Source: Micropterix aruncella (lineage: Eukaryota > Arthropoda > Insecta > Lepidoptera > Micropterigidae). From it: a stretch of 64,000 nt of DNA. The DNA is taken from assembly GCA_944548615.1 (NCBI GenBank), contig OX155973.1, forward strand, positions 21,337,728 through 21,401,727. The letters are read 5' to 3'. Positions within the stretch are counted from its first letter, which is position 1. Every line of letters starts with the position of its first letter. The notes under the pieces are model-generated. The model was given only the letters and a program-made list of their open reading frames with translations, was not told where the DNA came from and searched no databases. Below, in pieces: positions 38,880-50,718 of this stretch. A program made the position numbers and the translations under genes.

Positions 38880-39590
38880 ATATGTTCAGTGCTATATTGT
38901 CGAATATTCGTGTTTTCATCATTAAAATAAATAGCATCGGTCCGCTAGTGCAGCGATTGTAGGTTATGCTATAATTGACAAAACTATAACAATAAGTTAA
39001 CAGAACTATTTCACGATGAGTAAAAAATCAATGGCTTTACTATTCGATCGAAATAATTATCGAGCGTAGCTATGATTTCAAAAAATTAAAACATAAATTT
39101 TAAATCTTCCACTTGTCATAACAACGTGTCTGAAATGACAGGTTGGACCAGCCAGCCGTCAAAGGGAACAATTTTCTCCTATATCAAACACATTGAGGCG
39201 GGCTTTTTAAAAGCTAGAGTTACAAAAATTTTAATGATGTTTCCAAATTTTAAATTTAAGATTTATGAAAAATAATTTAATCACAGTTTATTCTTATAAT
39301 AAATTATTCAAAATTATTACTTTTTTACAACAAATTACAATTAAATTTGCAAAAATAATTAAGTAACTAATTGAACAACAACTTTTATTCAGTTTACTTG
39401 CTGAAAGAAATAATGTCAATACAAAATGTATTATTATAAAATAATAAAATCAAAAATTAAATTTTAACAGTCGAGTAGAAATTTAAACAATAAATTTTAT
39501 TCAAGTATTTTGTAAATTTAAAATGATTTTCTGAACGAAGAATTTTATGAAAAAATTTTCTAAATTGTTTCGAACGACGATTCATTTTGC
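38880..39590. other. AT-rich region without recognisable gene
   Basis: Very AT-rich. If the exon model for 39612 is right, this would be an intron between a noncoding exon and the acceptor TTTTGCAG at 39583-39590. Nothing else was seen. Confidence 0.4.
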
Positions 39591-39611
39591 AGAACCGCTT
39601 ACAATCGCACC

Positions 39612-40187
39612 ATGGAAAAAAAACCTGACGAACCAGAGGATGTCACGAATGAGCCACTACCTTCGATGAGTGAACCCATGGAGGTTCAAGATGCTGTAGC
39701 ATTTACTTTAGCAACGCCATTCGCGCAGCCAATAATCGCTGCTTCAAAATCGAAAGCACAAAAACAACGTGAGTACAGACAGCGTATCGCAGCATCTAGA
39801 ACTCCTGCTCAGGCGGCTGCTGCGAGAAAATCAAAAAACGAAAGACAACGCAACAACAGATTACGCCAAGCTTCTACCTCTGCGATGCCATTTGCAGAAC
39901 CAATAACTGCTGCTCCAAAAACAAGGGCACAAATACAACGAGAGTACAGACAGCGGATTGCTGCATCCAAAACTCCTGCACTGGCAGCAGCTGCAAGAGA
40001 AGCACGTAATGTAAGAGATCGAAACAACAGATTACGCCAAGCTGCTAACTTGGCTATTGGCAGTGGTTCTCTAGAAGCGACAACTACATCCTCATCTCGT
40101 TCAGGGCAAAGGTTATTTTCATTTACCTCCTTCTCTATATCCATACAAAATATCTATCAAACAAATAAAATTAAAATATTCTTTTGA
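39612..40187 (+). CDS. STPR-like repeat protein (hypothetical)
   Basis: 191 codons from ATG 39612, preceded by a splice-acceptor-like TTTTGCAG (39583-39590). An acidic N-terminus is followed by two long, similar arms containing QREYRQRIAASRTPAQAAAA and RQRNNRLRQA, then the same again. Basic Arg/Gln/Ala-rich repeats of this type resemble the STPR DNA-binding repeats of silkworm FMBP-1-like proteins. The last ~25 residues (after GQRLF) lose this character, and a possible donor (GGCAAAG/GTTATT, about 40108) could remove them. Family membership is a resemblance only. It could be a host gene exon or transposon-derived. Confidence 0.5.
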   Translation: MEKKPDEPEDVTNEPLPSMSEPMEVQDAVAFTLATPFAQPIIAASKSKAQKQREYRQRIAASRTPAQAAAARKSKNERQRNNRLRQASTSAMPFAEPITAAPKTRAQIQREYRQRIAASKTPALAAAAREARNVRDRNNRLRQAANLAIGSGSLEATTTSSSRSGQRLFSFTSFSISIQNIYQTNKIKIFF

Positions 40188-40214
40188 AAAATGCAACCAT
40201 TCCATCAGTATTTT

Positions 40215-40545
40215 CTTATGACGTTGTCACGTTCAACTATCGTCAGTAAACCGACTTTACAGACAACCGTTTTTTTTAATCCAAATCGGCCAATGACCGA
40301 CCTGGTCCTGCCTTACTGCCAATGGAGAAACATGTTGCGCAGGGCCCTTATGTTTTTGGCTTGAATTTCGTCTTCTAAAGACCTTCGACTATTGATGTTA
40401 GGCTTCAGGCCAACCTCGCATAAGGTCTCGCCTATCTCAAGTCTAAATTCTGCTGAAGACATTTGTTTGTCGTTGAGATATTTTGCCTTCCTTACTCTTC
40501 GGTATAATAACCAAGAATTTGCCATAGTCAGTTCCAGTAAATGTT
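40215..40545 (-). pseudogene. piggyBac transposase C-terminal relic
   Basis: Minus frame 40313-40525 reads NSWLLYRR...EFRLEIGETLCEVG. In another frame it continues QVGHWPIWIKK, the stretch that precedes the Cys-rich C-terminus of piggyBac transposases. The catalytic DDD region is absent. It may be related to the TTAA MITEs in this window, but nothing links them directly. Confidence 0.65.
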
Positions 40546-40959
40546 AGAACATCCTAACTTGCCATCTTTTGCTTCGAAATTTTGAATGGATAAAATTATA
40601 TTCTTACCTACAGGTTTCCACGAAAACCACACAATTGTATACACTTTTTATATTTTTTTTATCAGTCATTCAACACCTGCCTTAGTTCTAATTTATCACT
40701 TTCATCAACGCGCAATATTTAAACTCACATAATTCGCTTAGTTACGCTACCTATGATTTTTACTCAATACTAAGTGGTAGGATACAGTAGTGCTAGACGG
40801 ATTCAAATAAACTAAATGAATTTAGTGCCTTATTTAGGGGGATTAGTAGTTTGTTACAGAAATGTCACATGAAGCTATAAAGGGTTAATTACTGAACATA
40901 GTCCAGTGACATTAAAACATCAATAATGTAGAATAGGTTCCGATTATAAATAAATATCA

Positions 40960-41800
40960 ATTAATTACAGGTTCAAGCGTAACATGGCGTCAAAAGTGAG
41001 AGTTGTAACTAAAATAATGGATTCTCCTCTGTACGAGGAGATAGACATTGAAGAGTGCATCATAAAGGACGAACCGCTCGACCCGCTCGATCATTTTGAA
41101 GAGTCACTGCTGATCGAGGTGGAGCAAAAAAAGCAAAAAGAAGAAAAAGAAAATAAAGTGAAAATAAACACTAAAACAAACGACTTCCCGTCGATTGAGG
41201 AGATAGACATTGAAGAGTATGTCATAAAGGTCGAACCGCTCGACCCGCTCTATCCGTTTGAAGAGTCACTGCTGGTGGAGGTGGAGCAAAAAAAGCAAAA
41301 AGAAGAAAAAAGTAAAGAAAGTGGAAATAAACACTAAAACAAAGGACTTCCCGTCGATTGAGGAGATAGACATTGAAGATTGCGTCATGAAAGACGAACC
41401 GCTCGATCTGGTTGAAGAATCACTGCTGACGAAGGTGGAACCAAAAAGGAAGGAAAAAGGAAATAAAGCAAGAGCCGCGATGGTGGTTTTTCCCAAGGAA
41501 AACGATAAAAAAGGGACGTCGCTTCTGTGGAATTTATGCACTAGATAGTGCGACGATAAGAATGATTTAATTGTGCATTTCTATAGGTATCACCCGACGA
41601 TGTTTTATTTGAGTTGCGTGCAATGCAGCTATGCGGGGAAGGATCGAGAGGCCTTGGTGAGACACAGGAAAAGAGCTCACGAAACTGTAAAAAAAAATAA
41701 ATGCAACGATTGTGGCAAGGCTTATATCAGATTCCCTGAATATCAGGCGCACGCTGAATATCAGGCGCAAAGCGCAAAGTCCACGGTTTATTCCAATCCA
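40960..41800 (+). pseudogene. Decayed acidic C2H2 zinc-finger gene, copy 1
   Basis: An acceptor-like AATTACAG precedes an ATG at 40984. The protein begins with an acidic module (SPLYEEIDIEE...KDEPLDPL) present three times, then a frameshift near 41320 moves the sense to the next frame. The first finger (LWNLCTR*CDDKNDLIVHFY) has Trp in place of the first Cys and a TAG in the loop. Two more fingers follow (CVQCSYAGKDREALVRH and CNDCGKAYIRFPEYQAH), the last duplicated and cut. At least three disabling changes make it a pseudogene. Confidence 0.7.
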
Positions 41801-41958
41801 ACATTTTGGAAAATTATTAAACTACGCCATTGTACTTGGAAAAAAAAACTGGTATGTATTAATGATGAAACACTGATTTTTTATTCCACCATAACTTCTA
41901 AACGCTTGAACTGATTTAGAAGTGTTTGATATTGTTAGAATCGTTATGTCATCCCGAG

Positions 41959-43600
41959 CGTTAACAATCGTTAGCAATTGGTCCAGAGAGAACGAATTAT
42001 CGGTCAACGCCGATAAGACCGTCCTCGTGCTATTAACCAACAAACGTCAACTAGGTGGAATAAAAATGCCAATTTTAAACCACAGGCAGATTCCTTTCTC
42101 CAAGGAAGTAAAGTATCTGGGAGTCACGCTCGATCAGAGACTCACCTGGAACAGCCACCTAGATAAAACAATTCAAAAAGCTAAAAGTGCTTTGGGTATA
42201 AGCAGAAGACTGGCGGGGAAAAACTGGGGACTTAACCCCAAGATCTCCCACTGGCTATACACTGCCATTGTGAGGCCGATAATCTCGTACGCCTCGGTGG
42301 TATGGTGCAACAAAGCCAACCAGAAAACTGTGTTTACCAAACTAAACAATATCCAAAGGACGGCGTGCCTCATGACAACTGGCGCAATGACCTCCACTCC
42401 TGGAGCAGCTCTAGATGCACTGCTGAACTTACCGCCCCTACACATTCATTTGCAACAGGTGGCGAAAGCCAGCATGTACAGGCTATCTGCACGAGAGAAG
42501 GTAAACTGGATCTCACAAGCACTAAGATCAGTTCTTGACTCAGTCAGTGAAAATCCAACCCTCAACATGGTATCAGACACCATGCTCCCACTCCTAAACT
42601 TTGGAAAACTTTTTACAGTGGAACTGCCGCCCAGAGACGACTGGCTAAAAAGCCAACTGCAATGGGAGGCCGGTAGCCTTAAATGGTATACTGATGGGTC
42701 CAAATCGGGACTTGACGTAGGCTGTGGTATATATGGAGAGCGACTAAACTTCGAAAGAAGTGTAAACTTGGGAAAATACGCCTCCATATTCCAAGCGGAG
42801 GTTTACGCCATTATTGAATGTGCGGATATCAACCTCCAAAAGAACTACGCCAACCACCGTATCTATATCCACTCGGATAGCAAAGCAGCTCTTATGGCAC
42901 TAGCCTCGAATACCATTAATTCAAAACTAGTGCAAAACTGCATATCACTACTGAATTCCCTGGGCGAAAAGAACAGGGTAATTCTAAGATGGGTTCCCGG
43001 CCATGCAGGAATCGAGGGAAATGAAAAAGCCGACGAACTTGCTAGGACGGGAGCAAAGGGAACGTTATACGGCCCTGAACCTTGCTATGGCGTACCAAAA
43101 AGCCTTGCAAACCTAATGCTCAAACAAATGTGTTTAGAACAATCCGTCAACCATTGGAACAACACCAGGGTTGAATCATTCCAAAACGCTTATTAAGCCT
43201 TACGACCTTAAGACGGCCCGTGAGGCCCTATCGCTAAATAGGAACAATCTACGCATACTGGTGAGGGCGCTCATGGGGCATTGTGGCCTGAACAAACACA
43301 TGTTCAACCTCAAGCTCAAAGACACAAAATTGTGCAGGTTCTGCCAAGGGGCAGAGGAAACTCCCCAGCACCTCATGTGCGAGTGTGGCCCGCTGATGCG
43401 TAAAAGATACACCCACCTGGGTGGTCACTACCTCCAACCTGAGGAGGTAAAACAATCTGGCGCCAAAAGCCTGCTGCGGTTCTTAAATGACACGAGGCTT
43501 AGCGCAGAACTATAGTAGGTGGCGAGCACAATAGATCAGCAATGGTCGCAGTGTTACAAGGCTCATAAAGACCTTAGAAAAGCCCCACTCAACAAATAAA
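41959..43600 (+). mobile_element. LINE 3-prime part: RT thumb, RNase H, knuckle (I/LOA group)
   Basis: 1.6-kb 5-prime-truncated insertion with the exact 14-bp duplication TATGTCATCCCGAG (41945-41958, 43601-43614). The same target without insertion is at 63803-63816. Frame to 43196 reads VKYLGVTLDQRLTW, VRPIISYASVVW, RNase H motifs KWYTDGSKS, FQAEVYAI, HSDSKAAL and GHAGIEGNEKADELAR. After a one-base frameshift near 43190 it continues DLKTAREALSLN... to the knuckle CRFCQGAEETPQHLMCECG, stop 43515. The tail is AAATAAA. RNase H catalytic residues D, E, D, D are present. Confidence 0.9.
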
Positions 43601-43614
43601 TATGTCATCCCGAG

Positions 43615-44100
43615 TGACACGGGGTACTTAAACTGTTCAAATATAAAACATAGTTGTGTAAATGTCCAAATGTCAATAAATTAACATAATTATATTGTGT
43701 TTAGTGTCGAATGAAAGGTCTGATTGAGTACATTTCGGAGATATATATTTCTATCTATATGGGTAATGGTGTACATTCCTATCATTGGATGGAGTACATG
43801 CCTATCTATATTGATAAATATATAAACCACAAATATTTCATAAAAAACCATAATAAAAATAATTATAAATACAATAGTTCACTTTCTGTAATGGCAGTCA
43901 TGTTTTTTATTTGTCATATATTTACTTCTATCCTTTGCAAATCAGATGTTGTCAACAGTAAATGTTGCCAAGTATATTTTGTCATCAACCTAATCAAATC
44001 TATCAACCTAATCAATCTATTTATTTATTTATTTATTTATTTATTTATAACGTACAAGAACAAAAAAATACAAGGACATGCATACTGTTGTACATGAGGA
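43615..44100 (+). repeat. Repeat family shared with the window end
   Basis: 43615-43810 matches 63817-64000, and 41790-41958 matches 63655-63816. It is thus one repeat split by the LINE at 41959-43600. The AT-rich stretch to 44100 contains (ATTT)n. Class unknown. Confidence 0.75.
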
Positions 44101-44389
44101 ATAATTAAGAACAAACATTATAATAGCGAAAAACATAGCTCTATGGATATAAATATGCTAGCATCTATCAACCTAATAAATCTATCATCAATATATCAAT
44201 CAACCCAATCTCGATACATTCTGCCAATGGACTGCTAAATATAAAGACTTTTTACCAATTCCTTCCTCATACAAACCAATCTCAAAAAACTTTTTTTTTT
44301 AATTGAACGTATGGGATACCGCTTATTGCATTTGGGCGTATCACATTGCAGCGGCCGTATATGGTTATAGGGTGGTTAAATGTATATCT

Positions 44390-44690
44390 TGCTTATTTAT
44401 TGAGGCCAAATAAAGATTATTAGTGTCGGAATCAGCGTGGTTAACATAGTCAGGTGACATTAAAACATCAACAATGTAGAATAGGTTCCGATTATAAATA
44501 AATATCAATTAATTACAGGTTCAAGTGTAACATGGCGTCGAAAGTAGGAGTTGTAACCAAAGTAATGGATTCTCCTCTGTACGAGGAGATAGACATTGAA
44601 GAGAGCATCATAAAGGACGAACCGCTCGACCCGCTCGAAGAGTCACTGCTGGTGGAGGTAGAACCAAAAAAAAAAAAAAATTGAATTTTT
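44390..44690 (+). pseudogene. Decayed acidic zinc-finger gene, copy 2 (first exon only)
   Basis: Near-identical to 40890-41140, including the acceptor-like AATTACAG and ATG (44532), then the acidic module once (SPLYEEIDIEESIIKDEPLD) and an A-run that ends the similarity at about 44682. No fingers follow. Probably a local duplication truncated by the LINE at 44700. Confidence 0.7.
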
Positions 44691-44699
44691 TTTGTTAAC

Positions 44700-45000
44700 T
44701 TATCCGGGCCAGGGTAGGACACGTCAAAAATATGCGGGCTGGATGGCCGTGTCGTTCGTCTCTTGTAAGTCTTGATGTGTGATGGAGGTTGACAGCTGCT
44801 GGCAGGATAGGAGGTGGTCTTCATCCTGCAGAGTTCCACAGTCGCATGTTGGTTTCGCTGTGTAGCTCCAGCGGACAAGATTGGCTCATCATCTTGTCAC
44901 AGTGTCTTTTGGCCTGGTGGTAGAAGGATTGGCTGGTGAGCCACCGTTTCCAGGGACGCCCGATCGTTCATGATCTCAGACTAGACAGCTGAAAATGTTC
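44700..45000 (-). pseudogene. LINE C-terminal fragment
   Basis: The minus strand reads CDCGTLQDEDHLLSCQQL, a CxC...H...C arm found at the end of some non-LTR ORFs, with stops. No tail or boundaries were resolved. Confidence 0.5.
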
Positions 45001-45134
45001 ACAATCATCGGGAAGGCTCCTTCTGTATCCCATTTAATATTATATTATGATTTTATTAATGAAAATTCAAAATTAATGCTGCTGTCACCTCGAATTTAGA
45101 ATTTCATGATGCGACCTCTGCTGATATTTATAAT

Positions 45135-45510
45135 CATCTCTGCCAGTGGGTCTAAAAAGTAGGAATTATGAAGATCGCTTGGAATCACTTGGACTGACTA
45201 CTCTCAAACAAAGAAGACAAAGAGGGGATCTGATAGAGACATAAAATTCTTGCAAATTACTACAATGTACCTGGGCTAAAGAATATTTACGAATTCAACA
45301 TCAACACCAATCTCCGAGGTCACAGCAAAAACAACAGTGCAAAATTTAAATCTAATTCTTCTAAAAACGTTCTACAAATTACAGTAGTGGACATGTGGAA
45401 TAAACTATCATCTGAAGTGATTAGCTCAAGCTCTGTCAATCTGTATAAAAACAGACTCGATTTGTACCTAAATTCTTGTTAATATTGTTTATGACTAGAT
45501 AAAAAACAAG
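45135..45510 (+). pseudogene. Decayed LINE RT C-terminus
   Basis: Reads SRNYEDRLESLGLTTLKQRR, then a broken tail ending NRLDLY-like. Close relative of 13025-13500. Several stops. Confidence 0.6.
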
Positions 45511-45810
45511 GGATTAAGACTTAAGTTCGTATTTCAAAGTGGATCATCCGCGCATATTTTACTTTAAATAATGTCTATATTATTACAGGCTTATTGTACT
45601 GTATGTGACTTACTATAATTATAAACTGTTATAGTTATCCATATGTATGTTAAAAAACGATGTGGACTGGTCTTCATAAAATTAATTTTGTAAATAAATT
45701 AATGTTTTATACTTTTGTGATATCTTTTTATTCATCTTTCGCAGAGAAAAACTAATTTACTAAATAAATACTGATTTACAAACTAATTTACTCTGTTTTA
45801 AGTACTGGCT

Positions 45811-45885
45811 GTTAAAATTAAAACGGGGTCGTCACGCTAAATCCAGTTGTGGCCGATATCGGCCAATTGGGGCTCTAGGGGTTAA
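45811..45885 (+). mobile_element. piggyBac-type TTAA MITE, family 1, right end only
   Basis: Matches the last 75 bp of 11945-12191 (GGCCAATTGGGGCTCTAGGG then TTAA 45882-45885). The left part is missing. Confidence 0.6.
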
Positions 45886-45959
45886 GCTAGCTCTAAGTCT
45901 GATTGCTGATTATTTCCTTGTTCCCTCGCATTTTATTAATTTCATCAATAATTTGTATC

Positions 45960-46398
45960 CGCCAAATGCGTGCAGCAACTAGAGCTGACAACTACAACGG
46001 ACGAACCTGTCCCCTCAGGAAGTTTTAACGATATTTGATTGTTTTGTCTCCCGTGAGGTGAGCGTAGAAGACTTGTGACGAAACAGTCCACTGTCTGGTC
46101 ACGCCACTCGCCCGTAAGAAGCCAACGCCTTACCGTGTGTAACCGGGTTTGCATCCAGCGGGCCGACGCTCGCGCTCTTACTTCCAGTTACAGCCAGATT
46201 TCTCCGGCCTCCCGACTGGTTACAGGTTCGAGGTCGCTCGCCCGGTTCTCTCCCTTACAAAGCGGTGAGTCAGTGTTTACGGCACTGAGTCCTACCCGGA
46301 CTCGCACTTCTGGTTTTAGGCTGCCGGATGGGTGTTGACCTGTGAGTTTGGCCAACCCTAACACATGGGTCATAATGGCTCAACTCCACTGGGCCCAT
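45960..46398 (-). mobile_element. Unclassified retroelement, internally deleted copy
   Basis: Inverted copy of the 2018/34664 family lacking the centre. It ends GGGCCCATTA at 46399, exactly where LINE copy F begins. One junction may therefore be shared. Confidence 0.65.
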
Positions 46399-46399
46399 T

Positions 46400-47310
46400 A
46401 GATGCTGAAATTTTATTTAAATGCCTTTCAGCATAAACTTCCAGACCCCAGTAACCTTGCTCGTTGGAGCTATGCCGAGGATAGTTCATGTCCCCTTTGT
46501 AGCAACACCCCTTGCACAGCTAGACATATTCTAGCTGGCTGCAAGGTGGCCTTGGATCAAGGATGGTACACTTACCGCCACGACAAAGTCCTTGCTGTTA
46601 TTCGTGAGGTACTTAGCCTCTCAGTGGCTCGTGCCAACAAGGGTTCCACAGTATCCTCCAAACCCCCAATACAGTTTGTGTGGGTTGGCTCTAAAGGCAA
46701 AAAACATCTCACTGCAAAACCTTTTACGATAATCGAGAAAGCTTCAGATTGGATTATGGAGGTCGATTCGGTCTCTAAGCAGTATAAATTCCCTGAAAGT
46801 CTCGGATGCACAGCTCTGCGTCCAGATATAACTCTTTAATCTCTATCTCGGAAGATGGTCCTTATCGTAGAATTAACCGTTCCATGGGAATTAAATATCT
46901 CAAAAGACCACGAGTACCAATTAAATAAATACCATGGTCTCGCAAATGCCGTCACCCGGAACGGCTTCACTGTTCACCTTCACGCAGTGGAAGTAGGCGC
47001 TCGTGGCCTGCCAGCTAAATCTTTGCTTCACCTTTTTAAAGATCTTGGTCTCTCCAAGAAAATAATCATCTCCTTTCTAGAAACATTTTCTAAAACTGCA
47101 ATTTCCGAATCTCAAATTCTATGGCTTCGAAGAGGGAGTGAATGGGTGGTAAGGTGAACACTCACATGTGGCAAGACAGCTGTTCTAAACCTACCACAGC
47201 TGGTCGTTAGTCCGGAATGCACCGTTCACCTCCCAGAAGTGTAATAATTATATATGATGGGCCCGATTTTCGGTCGGTGAATTCCATGGCAGCTCCGTTT
47301 GTATTTTATT
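46400..47310 (+). mobile_element. RLE-type LINE, truncated copy F
   Basis: Plus-strand copy, 5-prime end in the codons before the knuckle. Frames 46402-46839 and 46855-47157 are one frame interrupted by TAA at 46837-46839 in the endonuclease region (TAC to TAA). Tail GTATTTTATTTATT. It belongs, with copy G, to a more diverged subfamily than the full-length copy. Confidence 0.88.
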
Positions 47311-47429
47311 TATTGTCAATTGTATATTTTTAAAAAAAGAAATAAAATTGCTAAATATATTACAAATTGCACCCATTTGTTTGAAAGGTAATTGAAGTGC
47401 TATTTTTAGACTATTAAGGGCTCTAGACA

Positions 47430-48115
47430 ACTTGGGTTGTCGACTACAACGGGTGAGCCCGTCACCTCAGGAAGTTTTAACGATTAGTCGTTCCATCTCC
47501 CTGGAGTGAACGTAGAAGACTTGGGACAAAACAGTCCACCATCTAGCTACGTCACAAGCCGGTAAGAGGCCAACGCCTTAACCGCGAGATAGCCAGGAAT
47601 GTTACCTGGCGGGCCGACACTCGCGCCCTTACTTCCAATTGTGACTAGATTACTCCGGTCTCTCGATTGGTTCAGAGTTCGAGGTCGCTTGCGCGGTCCT
47701 CTCCCTTACGAAGCGGCGGTATACCGAATCTATCGCGGACCACAGCATCCTTTGCCCGGCTGTTCACCCAGGATCGGATGGCCGATGGTCGTTTCACGAG
47801 CAGTCGCCGTAAGGTCCGCAACCACCCCCGCTCTATAGGAAACAGTACTGCTTCCAGTCTCCCCTGACTGTTAGTCAGAGTGCACAATCGATTGGCTTAT
47901 GCCGCACGGTGCGCAGACCGTCCAGGAGCGCCAGAAGTTTGATTCCCAGGGGAAACTGACCAAGGCCAGAGTCCTACCCAGGCTCGCACTTCATGCGTGG
48001 AGGCTGTCGGATGGGTGTTGACCCGTGAGTGTGACGAACCCTGAACAGAATGGGTCTTCGTGGCCAACTCAGCAAGGGCCCATTAACTCCCAAGCAAGGG
48101 CCCATTAACTCCCTC
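47430..48115 (-). mobile_element. Unclassified 630-690-bp retroelement, copy 3
   Basis: 686 bp with the exact 16-bp duplication TTAAGGGCTCTAGACA (47414-47429, 48116-48131). Inverted relative to copies 1 and 2. GCAAGGGCCCATTAACTCCC is repeated at its right end. Contains GAGTTCGAGGTCGC, B-box-like. Confidence 0.78.
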
Positions 48116-48589
48116 TTAAGGGCTCTAGACAGTCTTTTTCAACCCTTTTTAGATCGCAACCCCCACTCCCTCTCCCACCCTTAGTCTATAAGTTAGTTTT
48201 ATCTCCCCCCCCCCCCCCTCCCACCTTAATCTCTTCCACAGCTGTAACTGTGAGCATCGACTAAATAAAGTTTTTGACAAAGCAATGGCGAAAACCACAT
48301 TATGTAACTGTTTTTCACTTTGGAAACTGTACCCAGCGGCTGTACCTTACTGTTTCCATCTTAGATCAACGTAGCCCCCAGGGGGCAATCATTTACGTGC
48401 TTGACGTGGCTTAATGACACATTGAGCATGCTTGTCAAGCATGTTTAAATTCATTTGTCAGCGCAGCGCCGCACTGTGGAAAATGGTAGAACAAGAGCAG
48501 GCCAAAATTTGTTTTTACAAATGTCGCAACTGACATGTTTTTTTATTTTTTATATTAGCTTAATGATTAAACTTACCAATAATGTGGGC

Positions 48590-48810
<221 letters not shown>

Positions 48811-48926
48811 AAATATTGTTTCCAATGCACCAAAAATTATATTTTTTTTGGATGTCTGTGTCATGTCTGTTCACATCATCAATTTAAAAGTTTATTTCTC
48901 GTTAAACTTGTAGAAATAGGTATATA

Positions 48927-50197
48927 TAAAATCGACGACTATCGCGGTTGTTTGACAATATAAATAGGATAGAAAACGAATTTACCGCCTGAAATTTCTA
49001 GGACCCGACGTTTCGGTGACGTTGCAGCCGCCGTTGTCTAGGGTAGACTGAAGAGCTGTCAGTCCGTTGTTTTGCGGGTAGGCCGCAAACCGCTGCCGCC
49101 ACTGCGTAGGTTATAACGGTGGTGGGGGGCCGGGCTCGGAGCGCGGGAATTTTTACCTATGAAGTAGAGAAGGACGGCTCCTTACCATTTTTGGATGTCA
49201 AAGTGACGAGGAGAAGTGACAATACTCTCGGACATACGGTATATCGGAAGCCCACACATACGGACAGATATTTGCATGCAAGCTCACACCATCATCCCTA
49301 CCATCTACGTTCAGTGCAAACGTCGCTCGTGAATCGAGCACGCGATCTATGCGACACTGAGCATTTTCCGAAGGAGATGGAACATGTCAATGATGTCCTT
49401 AGGAAAAATGGATACGGAAAATATCACGAGACACGCACACGATCTAATACGGACGAAACTCAAAAACCGAGCAGATCAAGAGCATTCTTACCATACGTCA
49501 AGGGCGTGACTGATTGAATAAGTAAGATGCTAAACAGATTCGATATAAAAACGATCTTCAAACCGACCCAAAATATAGCTCGATTTTTGAGGCCTGTAAA
49601 GGATGTAATACCACTGCAAACCCCGGGTGTGTATAAAGTCGAATGCAGCTGCGGTCTAGCCTACGTTGGACAAACGAAACGGCCCATAGCCACGCGACTG
49701 ACAGAACACATCAAAGCTGTTAAAAACGTTCAGCGAGAAAAATCGGCGATCTGCGAACATATATTGGATAGCGGAAGTAACCACTGGATGCAGTTTCAAA
49801 ATCCCATTGTTCTATCCAAGGAACAATTCTACTTTCCTCGCATGATCCGGGAAGCCATTGAAATAAGAAGAACTCCGAACTTCAATAGAGATGACGGCTA
49901 CAAACTCTCTTCTACGTGGAACCCTCTTCTTAAAATGTTCCCGCCGCCGAACGCAAAGACGTAAAACAGGATACAGTGAGTGTTGTGTGCAAGACGGATT
50001 TTAAAAATTCCCGCGCTCCGAGCCCGGCCCCCCACCACCGTTATAACCTACGCAGTGGCGGCAGCGGTTTGCGGCCTACCCGCAAAACAACGGACTGACA
50101 GCTCTTCAGTCTACCCTAGACAACGGCGGCTGCAACGTCACCGAAACGTCGGGTCCTACAAATTTCACGCGGTAAATTCGTTTTCTATCCTATTTAT
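48927..50197 (+). mobile_element. Penelope-like element with inverted termini, RT-truncated
   Basis: 1271 bp with the exact 13-bp duplication AAATAGGTATATA (48914-48926, 50198-50210). Inverted arms of about 175 bp or more (about 48965-49148 and 50003-50186) enclose a coding remnant. The arms contain CCGAAACGTCGGGTCC and a stem similar to the hammerhead ribozymes known in Penelope-like elements. Confidence 0.88.
49150..49964 (+). pseudogene. Penelope-like RT end plus GIY-YIG endonuclease
   Basis: One frame with a single TGA (49515-49517). The first part reads LPFLDVKVTR...VYRKPTHTDRYLHASS, the C-terminal RT region of Penelope-like elements. After the stop come PGVYKVECSCGLAYVGQTKR...RLTEH, the GIY-YIG endonuclease with Y, Y-x-G and R present, and the end NFNRDDGYKLSSTW. 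The RT catalytic palm is deleted, so the copy cannot be autonomous. Confidence 0.88.
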
Positions 50198-50210
50198 AAA
50201 TAGGTATATA

Positions 50211-50690
50211 GTATTTTATATTTATGAAAACCTCATCTTCTGCAGATTTCAGAACTGCTAAAAGTTTTTTATGTTATTGTTCAGGTTACGTGTAAATAAT
50301 TGAAAAATAAAATAAGGAAAAAAAAGTGTTTTTTCCAAGTTCATAGAGATTTTCAACAGTTACCCACTCTTTATAATTAATGTTGTCTAGTAGCTTAGAT
50401 ATCCATAACAAACACTTATAAAAATTGGCTGCTAGTTTTTGCTAATTTTAAAGTTATTAGAAAAAATGTGGTTAAAGCCAGGAAACATAAAACCGCTATT
50501 CGTTGTGGTTTCAATTGCAAATGATTACTATCTATAGTTTGCGGTAAGTATTGTTTATGACTTGCATTTTCGTGCGTAAATATAATCAACAAAATACACG
50601 CTATCTATCCCTATAAATAAAGAGTTGAAACATTATTTCACTATAACAAGTCCATAGCGTTAATTAAACAGACATTCAATTGTTACATAT
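50211..50690. other. AT-rich region without recognisable gene
   Basis: No coding sense, boundaries or repeats recognised. Confidence 0.4.
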
Positions 50691-50718
50691 AAATTCGTTA
50701 TTTTATTACCTTTTTAAA

